56,935 nucleotides of DNA, taken from assembly GCA_016217735.1 (NCBI GenBank), contig JACRGQ010000046.1, forward strand, positions 1 to 56,935, written 5' to 3'. Shown one piece after another: positions 20,142 through 29,478 of the stretch; position 1 is the first letter of the stretch, and every line of letters starts with the position of its first letter. The position numbers and the translations under genes were made by a program. The stretch is from Nitrospinota bacterium. GTDB taxonomy: Bacteria; Nitrospinota_A; UBA7883; JACRGQ01. The notes below the pieces were generated by a model, which was not told where the DNA came from, made no database searches, and saw only the letters and a list, made by a program, of their open reading frames with translations.

Positions 20142-20439
20142 GGCATAGCACGCCTTCAAGAAATGCCACTCTACCCACGGTGGAAACTACTTTCTTTTGA
20201 CGCTCGAATTCATCTGAAGAAATTACAAACAAATCCATCGAAAAGCCCGGTAAAGAAAAAAGTCGGCGAACGGTGATTTTCACATCTCTTTTGGAGAGAG
20301 GGCCGTCATAAACTATCAGCAGATCATAATCACTGTCCGGTCTCGCGCCACCGCGCGCCCGTGAACCAAAAAGAATTATCTTTTCCGGGTGAATGGCTCC
20401 GCTAATCCGGGAAACGATTTCTTCCAACTGAGCGTCCAT
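20131..20439 (-). CDS. MNT-type nucleotidyltransferase (HEPN-MNT antitoxin)
   Basis: A 102-residue minimal nucleotidyltransferase. The signature LFGSRARG followed by DSDYDLL gives the two metal-binding Asp residues, and a third acidic residue is in FSMDLFV. Proteins like this neutralise HEPN toxins by AMPylation or form complexes with them. Here the catalytic residues look intact while the HEPN partner is broken, so the antitoxin may be an orphan. It sits at the edge of the AT-richer island. Confidence 0.85.
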   Translation of the reverse strand: MDAQLEEIVSRISGAIHPEKIILFGSRARGGARPDSDYDLLIVYDGPLSKRDVKITVRRLFSLPGFSMDLFVISSDEFERQKKVVSTVGRVAFLEGVLCHGR

Positions 20440-20473
20440 ATGATAAATTCTACATCAATATGATTTAAAAAAA

Positions 20474-21538
20474 TCAAACCACTTTCTCCATCCACCCGAA
20501 GGTGTCTTCGGCTTCTCCGTATTGGATGGCGGTGATAGCGTCATACAGCCGCTGCGCCAGCGGCCCGATGTTGCCGCCGTTCACCGTCAGCGTTTTGCCG
20601 CCGTGGCGGAGTTCACCCACGGGCGATATCACGGCGGCGGTGCCGCTGCCGAAGACTTCGCCCAGCCTCCCCTTTTCCCGCGCGTCAAAAAGTTCGTCGA
20701 TGGCGATGCGCCGCTCCACCGCCTTGATGCCCCACGCCTTCGCCAACTCCAGCACACTGAGACGCGTAACACCGGGAAGGATGGTTCCCTCCAGCGGCGG
20801 GGTGACCAACTCGTCGCCGATCACGCAAAAAATATTCATCGCCCCCACCTCTTCAAGGTAGCGGCGCTCGATGGCATCCAGCCAAATCACCTGCGCAAAA
20901 CCCTCATCGCGCGCCTCTTCGGCCGCCAGCAGCGAGGCGGCGTAGTTGGCGGGGGTTTTCACATCCCCCAGCCCCCCTTTGGCGGCGCGGATGTAATCGG
21001 CGCTGGTGGTCAGCCGCACCGGCTTCACCCCTTCCTTGTAGTAATTCCCCACCGGCGAGGCGATCACCATGAAGGTGTATTCGCGCGAGGCGCGCACCCC
21101 CAAAAAACTCTCCGAAGCGAACACAAAGGGGCGCAGGTAAAGCGAATGCCCCCGCTTGTGCGGCACCCAGCCGGCGTCTTCGCGCACCACCGCCTTGACG
21201 GCGCCGATGAACTGTTCGCGGCCCATGGACGGAATGGCGAGGCGGCGGCAAGAGCGGACGAACCGCCCGTAAAATTTTTCCGGGCGGAAGAGCGCCACCG
21301 CGCCGTTTTTTTGCCGGAAGGCCTTGAGGCCCTCGAATACGATCTGTCCGTAGTGGAGCGCGCTCATCGAGGGGAGCATCGGCAACGGCCCGAAGGGGAG
21401 GAGTTTCGCCTCTCCCCAGCCGCCGTTGCGGTATTCCATCAAAAACATATGGTCGGAAAAAACTTCGCCGAACGCCGGGTTTTCAAGGTTCGCCTGCGCG
21501 CGCCGGCTGGCGGGGGCTTTGGTCACCGTGATGTTCAT
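20474..21538 (-). CDS. ilvE: Branched-chain amino acid aminotransferase
   Basis: A 354-residue PLP enzyme of fold type IV that makes valine, leucine and isoleucine from their 2-oxo acids. The amino end has MLPSMSALHYGQIVFEGLKAF, the PLP lysine is in GDVKTPANYAASL, and the cofactor-binding EVGAMNIFCV and TLPG-like ILPGVTRLSVLELA segments follow. Length and motifs fit the long (eukaryote-like) IlvE group. ATG 21538 is chosen over the upstream ATG at 21583 because a GGAGAGG site precedes it and family alignment begins there. Confidence 0.93.
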   Translation of the reverse strand: MNITVTKAPASRRAQANLENPAFGEVFSDHMFLMEYRNGGWGEAKLLPFGPLPMLPSMSALHYGQIVFEGLKAFRQKNGAVALFRPEKFYGRFVRSCRRLAIPSMGREQFIGAVKAVVREDAGWVPHKRGHSLYLRPFVFASESFLGVRASREYTFMVIASPVGNYYKEGVKPVRLTTSADYIRAAKGGLGDVKTPANYAASLLAAEEARDEGFAQVIWLDAIERRYLEEVGAMNIFCVIGDELVTPPLEGTILPGVTRLSVLELAKAWGIKAVERRIAIDELFDAREKGRLGEVFGSGTAAVISPVGELRHGGKTLTVNGGNIGPLAQRLYDAITAIQYGEAEDTFGWMEKVV

Positions 21539-21627
21539 ATTCCTCTCCGTTGCATAACAGTCAGGAGAACATTCTACCGCCAAACCGGCGGATGCAATAG
21601 AGGGCTTGATTTAGGGCGCCGCCGCCT

Positions 21628-23007
21628 TCACTCCCGCGCCAGGCCGGTGATAATGCGCGCCTTGTGTTCGGTCTCGGCGTATTCCGCCGCCGGGTCGGAA
21701 TCGGCCACGATGCCGCCGCCCGTGCGGAACACCCCCACGCCGTCCGCGCAGTACAGCGTGCGGATCAGCAGCGACGCGGCAATGCCGCCGTTCATGCCGC
21801 ACGCCGCCACGCTGCCGCAATAAAAGCCGCGCGGCGTTGTTTCCAGTTCCGCGATAATCTCCATCGCGCGCACTTTCGGCGCGCCGGTCACCGATCCGCC
21901 GGGCCAGAGCGCCGCCAGCAGGCGCGGCAACCGCACGCCATCGCGCAACGCGCCGCGCACGGTGCTGACGAGGTGATGCACATTCGGCAGCGTTTCCACG
22001 CGGAACATCTCCGGCACGGTCACGCTTCCCGGCGCACAGACCTTCGACAGATCGTTGCGCATGAGATCGACGATCATCAGGTTTTCCGCGCGGTCTTTCA
22101 CGGAGGCCGGCAGCGCCTCGCGCGCGGCGGCATCCAGCGCGGGATCGGCGTGGCGCGGGGCGGTTCCCTTGATCGGCGCGGTTTCAATCACGCCGCCGCG
22201 GACGCTAAAGAAAAGCTCCGGCGAAACGGAGAGCAGCTTGAAACCGCGGCCATCGATGTAGGCTCCCATCGCGCTGGGAGCAAGGCGGACCAGCCGCGAA
22301 TAGAGCAAAAGACCGGAGCCGTGAAACTCCGCCACCAGCCGCCGGGAGAGATTAACCTGGTAGACATCTCCTTGTTCTATATAGCGTTTTATTTTTGATA
22401 TTTTTGCCGCAAATCCTTCAAATCCCTCATCGCACTCAAAATGCCCCAAATGCGCCACTTCCTCCACGGCGCAGCCGATCCGGGGCGGCGCGGTTTCGCG
22501 CCAGACGATGTCCCACGCTTTTTTCTCCTTGTGATCGAACACCCGGACGGCAGGATAGAAGGCGCACCAGAAATCGCCGCTCTCCGGCGCGGGCGTTCCG
22601 GCGAGACGCGGCTCGTAGAACCGGTTCATCTCGTAACTGAAAAGCCAGACCAGCCCGCCGTTAAAAACGCGGCCATCCTTTTCCGGTTTTTGATATTCGC
22701 CGAACAATGCGTCGAGCGCGGCGATGACATCGGGCGGCGATCCGGCGAACGGATGCCGGTTGAATCCGGCGATGATCATCCCCTGCTCCCCCTTCATGCG
22801 GCAGATGAAGAGCGGCCGCGCCGCCGCATATGAGTAACGCCCCTTCCCTTCCGGGTCATCGCCGCCGCTCAGCAGCAAGTCCCCCTCCCCCTTCGATATT
22901 GAAGCGAGGTACCGCACGGGGTCGTAAAACACCGCTTCCGTGACGCGCGGCGCGGCGAAAAGTCCCGCCCCGCCGAGCAGCTCCCTGATTTTGGCGATAG
23001 GCACCAT
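21628..23007 (-). CDS. pabB: Aminodeoxychorismate synthase component I
   Basis: A 459-residue chorismate-binding enzyme. The PIKGTAPR motif, with Lys where TrpE has Ala, marks PabB instead of anthranilate synthase. Other family motifs are GDVYQVNLSRR, MIVDLMRNDLSKV, GGSVTGAPKVRAMEI and TGGGIVADSDPAAEYAE. It makes 4-amino-4-deoxychorismate for folate, using ammonia from a PabA partner not seen here. A good AGGAG precedes the ATG. It ends 90 bp before ilvE, so the two may be co-transcribed; a PabC-type lyase is not obvious nearby. Confidence 0.92.
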   Translation of the reverse strand: MVPIAKIRELLGGAGLFAAPRVTEAVFYDPVRYLASISKGEGDLLLSGGDDPEGKGRYSYAAARPLFICRMKGEQGMIIAGFNRHPFAGSPPDVIAALDALFGEYQKPEKDGRVFNGGLVWLFSYEMNRFYEPRLAGTPAPESGDFWCAFYPAVRVFDHKEKKAWDIVWRETAPPRIGCAVEEVAHLGHFECDEGFEGFAAKISKIKRYIEQGDVYQVNLSRRLVAEFHGSGLLLYSRLVRLAPSAMGAYIDGRGFKLLSVSPELFFSVRGGVIETAPIKGTAPRHADPALDAAAREALPASVKDRAENLMIVDLMRNDLSKVCAPGSVTVPEMFRVETLPNVHHLVSTVRGALRDGVRLPRLLAALWPGGSVTGAPKVRAMEIIAELETTPRGFYCGSVAACGMNGGIAASLLIRTLYCADGVGVFRTGGGIVADSDPAAEYAETEHKARIITGLARE

Positions 23008-23029
23008 CGTCTCCTGCTATGATTTAGCG

Positions 23030-23170
23030 GGGTGTTGAAAAACCTCCATGTCATTATGAAGGAGCGTAAGCGGGCATGTGTCATCCTGAGCCATAGGCGA
23101 AGGATCTCTTTCCGGAACGAGATTCTTCGCTACGCTCAGAATGACATGCATTATCAGGTTTTCAACACCC
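23030..23170. repeat. Dispersed repeat family 1, short copy D inside an inverted-repeat frame
   Basis: An element of about 140 bp between pabB and the flavoprotein gene. Its ends are near-perfect inverted repeats: GGGTGTTGAAAAACCT at 23030-23045 and AGGTTTTCAACACCC at 23156-23170. Within it, 23078-23148 carries the outer parts of family 1 (GTCATCCTGAGCC, GAAGGATCTCTTTCCGGAA, CAGAATGACA) but lacks the central GGAGCCAGCCGCG and GCGGCGG blocks. The left flank of copy C at 47830-47855 has a related TGATGAAAAAC sequence, so these ends may belong to the family. Confidence 0.75.
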
Positions 23171-23188
23171 TGGCAGGAAAATAGTAAC

Positions 23189-23737
23189 ATGGACGGGAAA
23201 AAGCGCATGGGAGGAAAGACGTTGGCGAAGATCGCATGGGGCATAACCGGCGCGGGACATTTTTTGCGCGAGTCGCTGGAAGCGGCCGCCGGGCTGGGCG
23301 ATGTGGATTTCTTCGCCTCGGAAGCGGGGGCGGAGGTGTTGAAGCTCTACGGCGCCGCGCCGCCATCGCCGCCGCGCATAGACAAGAGCGCCAGCACGCT
23401 CGCCTGCCGCGCCTTTGCCGCGGGGACATACGATCTGCTGGTGATAGCCCCGGCCACGTCGAACTCCGTTGCAAAGTTCGTCCACGGCATCAGCGATACG
23501 ATGATAACCACGCTCTTCGCGCAGGCGGGCAAGTGCCGCGTCCCCATCGTGGTGCTGCCGACCGACGTGGAGGAGGTCATCGACACGATGGGAGCCACGA
23601 AGCCGATACGGCTTTACGCGCGCCCGGTCGACCTTGAAAATGTGGAGAAGCTGAAGACGTTTCCCGGTGTCAAGGTAGCCGCCACGCCGGAGGAACTATC
23701 CGCCGCCATCGCCGAGGTTATTTCACTGAAGAGGTGA
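23189..23737 (+). CDS. Flavoprotein, archaeoflavoprotein / dihydromethanopterin reductase-like
   Basis: A protein of about 182 residues with the flavoprotein (HFCD/DmrB) fold. IAWGITGAGHFLRES is the FMN-binding start, and LVIAPATSNSVAKFVHGISDTM is the characteristic PATSNxVAK segment, seen in AfpA and DmrB proteins that pass electrons from ferredoxin-like donors to pterins or unknown acceptors. No pterin gene is adjacent, so the substrate is unknown. The start is uncertain: ATG 23189 has a weak site, while TTG 23222 follows a strong GGAGG and begins right at the conserved domain. Confidence 0.82.
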   Translation: MDGKKRMGGKTLAKIAWGITGAGHFLRESLEAAAGLGDVDFFASEAGAEVLKLYGAAPPSPPRIDKSASTLACRAFAAGTYDLLVIAPATSNSVAKFVHGISDTMITTLFAQAGKCRVPIVVLPTDVEEVIDTMGATKPIRLYARPVDLENVEKLKTFPGVKVAATPEELSAAIAEVISLKR

Positions 23738-23826
23738 AACACGCATTTACACCGGCCATAGTGTCAGACAATAAATTAGTTGCATGAATGAATAAAATGT
23801 CAAAATTACATAACTTGTCATATACT

Positions 23827-24090
23827 ATGGACATGGAAACATACAAAACCAAACTCTCTGAAGGCGGCCGGGTGGTGATCCCCGCCAAGGCGCGCAAGGC
23901 GCTCGGCATAAACATCGGCGATGATATCGTCATCCGCGTGGATAAAACGGGCGATGCGACTATCAGCAGCGTCCGGCGTTCCGTGGAGCGGGCTCAGCGA
24001 ATCGTCGCCAAGTACGTCAAAGGCAAAAAGTCCCTCGCGGACGAACTGGTAGAGGAACGCCGGCGCGAGGGTAAGGATGAGCGCGGCTGA
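23827..24090 (+). CDS. AbrB/MazE-type antitoxin
   Basis: An 87-residue protein with an amino-terminal SpoVT/AbrB swapped-hairpin DNA-binding domain (KLSEGGRVVIPAKARKALGI, then GDDIVIRVD) and a charged C-terminal tail that likely wraps the toxin. It overlaps the PIN-domain gene by 14 bp, the standard toxin-antitoxin plan, and should repress the pair. Earlier in-frame ATG codons at 23788 and 23797 exist, but the domain starts here. A TATACT box immediately precedes the ATG, so the message could be nearly leaderless if an earlier start is not used. Confidence 0.87.
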   Translation: MDMETYKTKLSEGGRVVIPAKARKALGINIGDDIVIRVDKTGDATISSVRRSVERAQRIVAKYVKGKKSLADELVEERRREGKDERG

Positions 24091-24475
24091 CGGCGCCGTA
24101 CTGGACGCCTCGGCCGTCCTTGCCGTATTGCGCGCCGAGCCGGGACAGGATGCGGTGGTGGCGGCAATGGCTTCCGGCGAAACCCTTATTTGCGCCGTGA
24201 ATTACAGCGAAGTGATCGGGCGGCTCGTGGCCCGCGGCACACCCGAACGCGAAGCGGTGGGCGCGGTGGACGAGTTGGGCCTGACGGTAACGCCGTTCGA
24301 CAAACCGTTGGCGGAGATCGCCGGCGCGTTGTACTCCAAAACCGCCGCCGCGGGGCTTTCGTTGGGAGACCGGGCCTGCCTAGCTCTTTCCCAGCAGACC
24401 GGCTGGCCCGCGCTCACCACCGACAAGGCGTGGGCGGGCCTAAAATTTCATCCAAAGATACGGCTGATCCGGTAA
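24077..24475 (+). CDS. vapC: VapC-like PIN-domain toxin
   Basis: A 132-residue PIN nuclease. The acidic residues expected for metal binding are present: Asp in VLDASAVLAVL, Glu in NYSEVIGRL, Asp in LSLGDRACLAL and Asp in LTTDKAW. VapC enzymes cut tRNA or rRNA when freed from antitoxin. The gene overlaps the AbrB-type antitoxin gene and both genes share the GC-rich composition of the region, so the pair looks long resident. Confidence 0.88.
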   Translation: MSAADGAVLDASAVLAVLRAEPGQDAVVAAMASGETLICAVNYSEVIGRLVARGTPEREAVGAVDELGLTVTPFDKPLAEIAGALYSKTAAAGLSLGDRACLALSQQTGWPALTTDKAWAGLKFHPKIRLIR

Positions 24476-24512
24476 TCGCGCGATTTCGCCGGTTCCGCCA
24501 TTCCGCGCGGCG

Positions 24513-24986
24513 TTACAGCCAGGCGCCGCCGCTGGCGGCGCAGCCGGTCACGAGCGCGCTCACCGGCGTGTTGGGGGAGATGATCTGGTAACCCGCATAG
24601 TAGTACATCGTGTGGCCGGGATAGACGCATCTGCCGATCAAATTGCCGGTGGGACAGCTCTGCACCAGAAAATTCGCGTAGCCGTAATACGGGTTGAGCT
24701 GGCAGGCCGTCTGGTTCGCGTAAAGACCGGCATTTGAGCAGTTGATATCGTTGCCGCTGATATTTGTAAACCGCACCAAGCACCCCCCGGCCACCGGCGC
24801 CGCCGGATCGATGCCGGCGCGGGGATTCATCCCGGTATCGTTGAGCAATACGGCATTGCTGCCGAGCGGCGCGTCATACACGCTTGGCCCCGCCGTTGAA
24901 TTGTTGGCGGTGTTGGCGTTGCCGCACGCGGCAAGCATCAGCGCCGCAAAAATGAATACTACTTCCCTTACCCGCATCGTTTGCAT
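24513..24986 (-). CDS. Small putative lipoprotein
   Basis: The product, about 157 residues, starts with a lipoprotein signal: basic amino end, hydrophobic stretch and lipobox LMLAAC-G near residue 21. The mature part is rich in Asn, Gly and Tyr, with six or so cysteines (GGCLVRF, INCSN, TACQLN, QSCPTG, GRCVY, TGCAAS) that could form disulfides. I do not recognise the family. ATG 24986 is chosen to leave a normal signal length; the next ATG is at 24977. No clear ribosome-binding site is seen. Confidence 0.65.
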   Translation of the reverse strand: MQTMRVREVVFIFAALMLAACGNANTANNSTAGPSVYDAPLGSNAVLLNDTGMNPRAGIDPAAPVAGGCLVRFTNISGNDINCSNAGLYANQTACQLNPYYGYANFLVQSCPTGNLIGRCVYPGHTMYYYAGYQIISPNTPVSALVTGCAASGGAWL

Positions 24987-25009
24987 ATCGGCGGCAAGAC
25001 GCCGCCACT

Positions 25010-25540
25010 TTACGGTTTTTCCGAAATCCGCCGCAGGGTTTCGGTGAACACGGCTTCGGCTTGCGGGCCGTAAAGGCAGAAGGTAACCAGCGTCAGCCCG
25101 GTTTTTTCTTTTTCCAGATATTCCGTTGTGGTTTTCAACATTATTTCGGCGCAACGATCCATCGGAAAACCAAAAATGCCGGCGCTGATGGCGGGGAAAG
25201 CGATACTTTTGAGGCCGTTTTTATCCGCCACTTTCAGGCTGTTCAGCGTGGCGTTTTTCAGCTTTTCGTCTTCGCCCCCTTCCCCCATGCGCGGGCCGAC
25301 GGCGTGGATGACGTGCCGCGCCTTGAGGTTGCCGCCGGTGGTGATAACCGCGCCGCCCACGAACGTGCCGCCGATGGCGTTGCATTCTTGTTGAATGGCG
25401 GGTCCGCCGCGCTGGCGGATGGCCCCCGCAACGCCGCCGCCGAGTATCAGTTGATCGTTCGCGGCGTTGACGATGGCATCGCGGTCGAGGAGCGTGATGT
25501 CCCCCTCGACGATTTCAATTTCGCTTTTGCCGATCTTCAC
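25010..25540 (-). CDS. Macro-domain ADP-ribose hydrolase
   Basis: A 176-residue single macro domain. The typical features are present: VEGDITLLDRDAIVNAAND, the ADP-ribose loop GGGVAGAIRQRGG, GGAVITTGGNL with HVIHAVGP, and FPAISAGIFGFP. Such YmdB-like proteins bind ADP-ribose, remove ADP-ribose from proteins, or deacetylate O-acetyl-ADP-ribose. It ends 24 bp before the small lipoprotein gene, so the two may share a message; no functional tie is obvious. Copy B of repeat family 1 lies just upstream, between this gene and its possible promoter. Confidence 0.92.
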   Translation of the reverse strand: MKIGKSEIEIVEGDITLLDRDAIVNAANDQLILGGGVAGAIRQRGGPAIQQECNAIGGTFVGGAVITTGGNLKARHVIHAVGPRMGEGGEDEKLKNATLNSLKVADKNGLKSIAFPAISAGIFGFPMDRCAEIMLKTTTEYLEKEKTGLTLVTFCLYGPQAEAVFTETLRRISEKP

Positions 25541-25556
25541 TTTCCGACCGTTTCGG

Positions 25557-25738
25557 TGTCATTCTGAGCACGTTCGCTTCGCTCAGTGTAAACTCCGCGA
25601 AGAATCCCTTTCCGGAAAGGGATCCTTCGCCCTTGAAGGGCATTTCCGCGGCGGTTTGTACGCGGCTGGCTCCATCGCATTTCGCCGCCGCATTTTATTC
25701 CGCCGCTCCCTCGCCCGCGGCTCAGGATGACATTCATA
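25557..25738 (-). repeat. Dispersed repeat family 1, full copy B
   Basis: About 180 bp between the macro-domain and DUF4926 genes, in reverse orientation to copy A. In order on the plus strand it shows GTCATTCTGAGC, CCCTTTCCGGAAAGGG, GCCCTTGAAGGGC, CCGCGGCGGTTTGTACGCGG, GGCTCCATCGCATTTCGCC, TTTATTCCGCCGCTCCCTCG and CTCAGGATGACAT. The match to copy A is close to identical over the central 100 bases. Confidence 0.85.
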
Positions 25739-25790
25739 AATGATTTCCCTTCCCCTTTTTACCGCCTGAAGGCGCCGCCCTTGCCGCCGT

Positions 25791-26039
25791 CTAAATTGCT
25801 TTCGCCATGTGGCGAACGGTCAATACTTCATCCGCCCGCAATGGCTCCAAATGCGATTCTGGAACCGTGACGACCGCGATGGAAGCACCCAGCGCGTTGA
25901 ATACTTCCAGCACACAGCCGTTCTCGCCTCCCGCAGGATGGGGGACTGTTTCCACAAGGGTGGCAATATCCCCTTTTTTCAGGTTGAATTCCGGCACGTC
26001 CACGGCTAACGCCACCTGTTCATAGAGCGGAAATTTCAT
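25791..26039 (-). CDS. DUF4926 domain protein
   Basis: An 82-residue protein starting MKFPLYEQVALAVDVPEFNL, with the KKGDIATLVETVPHP segment typical of DUF4926. These small proteins are often encoded beside DUF6883 proteins, and a broken DUF6883 gene lies upstream here with one small gene between. An AGGGAGAT ribosome-binding site precedes the ATG. The function is unknown; the pairing resembles a toxin-antitoxin or effector-immunity layout, but that is a guess. Confidence 0.8.
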   Translation of the reverse strand: MKFPLYEQVALAVDVPEFNLKKGDIATLVETVPHPAGGENGCVLEVFNALGASIAVVTVPESHLEPLRADEVLTVRHMAKAI

Positions 26040-26117
26040 TTCATCTCCCTTTTCTCGGTTTCAACGTAATAAAACAAACTACCCTCCATTCCGCATATTC
26101 CGGTTCCCCATTTTTGC

Positions 26118-26441
26118 TTACAAACGCTTGAAATAAAGCATGGGGAATAGCAGAAAGAAGATGAACACGAACAACACCGCTGAACAAATGATACTTTTCC
26201 TAAAATGCTTCACTAAGGTGTCATCTAAGATATGACTGTGCGCAGGCAACCTGTTAAAAAGAAAGAAGGAAAGCCCATAATTAATATGGTTATTGGCGAC
26301 AAACCATTCAAATTCTAACGGGTATAACTTCCTGACATGATTTAGCAGCTTCATATTTAGCACGATGATCGATGCCAAGCATACTATTTCTACAGCAATC
26401 ATGAACAATACCGCCAAGACCCATGTTTCTTTAATTAGCAT
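26118..26441 (-). CDS. Small AT-rich membrane protein, unknown
   Basis: A 107-residue protein with a hydrophobic amino-terminal helix (about residues 8-30) and a second at the carboxyl end (about 84-103), separated by a polar segment. Base composition is much AT-richer than neighbouring genes, which suggests recent arrival. It starts 11 bp inside the end of the broken DUF6883 frame and so may have replaced the original 3' end of that gene. I do not recognise a family. Confidence 0.6.
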   Translation of the reverse strand: MLIKETWVLAVLFMIAVEIVCLASIIVLNMKLLNHVRKLYPLEFEWFVANNHINYGLSFFLFNRLPAHSHILDDTLVKHFRKSIICSAVLFVFIFFLLFPMLYFKRL

Positions 26442-26869
26442 AATTAAAATAGAGGTACCGTATTTGAAACTCCGGACCGTCAGCTTTCCGCCGCATCCAA
26501 ATGGCGGTCACCGGCAAGCTTCGCCCGTTAGGGCCGGTCAGTTCGCCGTCGGTTCTGTAAAATGCGCCGTATTCGCCGTCTCCATCTTCCACCGCTTCCG
26601 CTTTTTGCGCAAGGGCGGCCAACTCCTTTTTCAGATCATGTGGATTTGTGGGGGTAAACCCGGCTTGAGAGACCCAAATCTCCGGCTAAGGAAACGTGTT
26701 GCGTCGGTACAACAGAATTCATTCTGTTGTTGGCCCGCAAGGGCCAAGAATGCTTGCCCCCTTCGGGAACAACCGCAGATGAATCCTGCGGTACCAACCA
26801 TATTCTTGGGACGAGGAGGTATCCGGTCAACTTTTCATTTGGGATAACAATGTCAATCGGAAGCTTCAT
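26431..26869 (-). pseudogene. DUF6883 gene split by a multi-hairpin repeat
   Basis: Two pieces of one gene are separated by the repeat at 26706-26795. The first piece, from ATG 26869, reads MKLPIDIVIPNEKLTGYLLV. The second, in another frame, resumes around VSQAGFTPTNPHDLKKELAA and continues through TDGELTGPNGRSLPVTAIW to a stop at 26431. Together they have the order of a DUF6883 protein of about 110 residues. IW is encoded on both sides of the insert, perhaps a trace of a target duplication. The first piece follows moaC by 3 bp. A TTG at 26622 could start a 63-residue product from the second piece. Confidence 0.7.
26706..26795. repeat. Multi-hairpin element, copy 1
   Basis: A 90-bp run of consecutive hairpins enclosed by GGTAC at 26706-26710 and GTACC at 26791-26795. 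Hairpin 1 is perfect: 10-bp arms 26709-26718 and 26721-26730 with loop TC. Hairpin 2 has 7-bp arms TTGGCCC and GGGCCAA. A weaker TTGCCC/GGGAACAA region and a CGCAG/CTGCG hairpin with an ATGAAT-containing loop follow. The same order of hairpins occurs in copies 2 and 3 with different stem sequences. It interrupts a DUF6883 gene. Confidence 0.75.
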
Positions 26870-26872
26870 CCT

Positions 26873-27349
26873 TCACCGCCTGAAGGGGCCGCTCTTGCCG
26901 CCGTCTTTTTCCAGCAGGCAGATGTCGCCGATCTTCATCCGCTTGTCCATCGACTTGCACATATCGTAAATAGTGAGCGCCGCCACCGACACGGCGGTGA
27001 GCGCCTCCATCTCCACCCCGGTGACGCCGAACACGCCAGCCTCGGCGAAAATCTCCACGCCCCCATCGGTCCAATTGAACCGCACCTCGCACGCGTCCAA
27101 CCCCAGCGGGTGGCACAGCGGAATAATATCGGCGGTCTTCTTTGCCGCCATGATGCCGGCCACGCGGGCCGCGGCGAAGACATCACCTTTGGGAACGCGC
27201 TTTTCCTTCAGCGCGGCAATGGTGCCGGCGGACATTTTAATAAACGCCCCCGCAAGCGCCCGGCGCCGCGTCGGTTTCTTCGCGGAGACGTCGACCATGT
27301 GCGCCTCCCCCTTGCTGTTGATGTGCGTAAGCTGTTTTTTTGATGCCAT
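26873..27349 (-). CDS. moaC: Cyclic pyranopterin monophosphate synthase
   Basis: A 158-residue enzyme of molybdenum cofactor synthesis, which with MoaA converts GTP to cyclic pyranopterin monophosphate. Conserved segments are [27 protein letters not shown] with its catalytic His, and [22 protein letters not shown]. The last conserved Lys region [17 protein letters not shown] is intact. It is not next to other moa genes here. The broken DUF6883 gene follows by 3 bp. Confidence 0.95.
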   Translation of the reverse strand: MASKKQLTHINSKGEAHMVDVSAKKPTRRRALAGAFIKMSAGTIAALKEKRVPKGDVFAAARVAGIMAAKKTADIIPLCHPLGLDACEVRFNWTDGGVEIFAEAGVFGVTGVEMEALTAVSVAALTIYDMCKSMDKRMKIGDICLLEKDGGKSGPFRR

Positions 27350-27466
27350 GCTTTTGATACTAACAGCTTTGCACCGGCTTTACCCCTTAAATATCATATA
27401 AATAGCTTGGCGCCGCGCCACCGGCGCAACCCATTAAAATTATTTATCTTTCACCGCCCCAAAACC

Positions 27467-27495
27467 TTGACCGGGGGCCGGGAAAGTCTTATTGA
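27467..27495 (+). promoter_or_regulatory. Candidate sigma-70-type promoter of dnaK
   Basis: TTGACC at 27467-27472 and TATTGA at 27490-27495 are 17 bp apart, about 47 bases before the dnaK start. The -35 match is good and the -10 match weak. No CIRCE inverted repeat was seen. The assignment is tentative. Confidence 0.4.
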
Positions 27496-27541
27496 TTAGC
27501 TACGGAAATACAAGCATCTCAATAAAAGCTTTGGAGGAATA

Positions 27542-29458
<1,917 letters not shown>

Positions 29459-29478
29459 CTTCCTTTTGGAGTACCGCC

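Noticed and set aside
21628-23007. Anthranilate synthase component I (TrpE)
   Set aside because: PIKGT, with Lys at the deciding position, indicates PabB.
26706-26795. CRISPR array or tRNA-like cloverleaf in the multi-hairpin elements
   Set aside because: The hairpins differ in sequence, there are no equal repeats and spacers, and no tRNA A/B-box sequence or acceptor stem is present.
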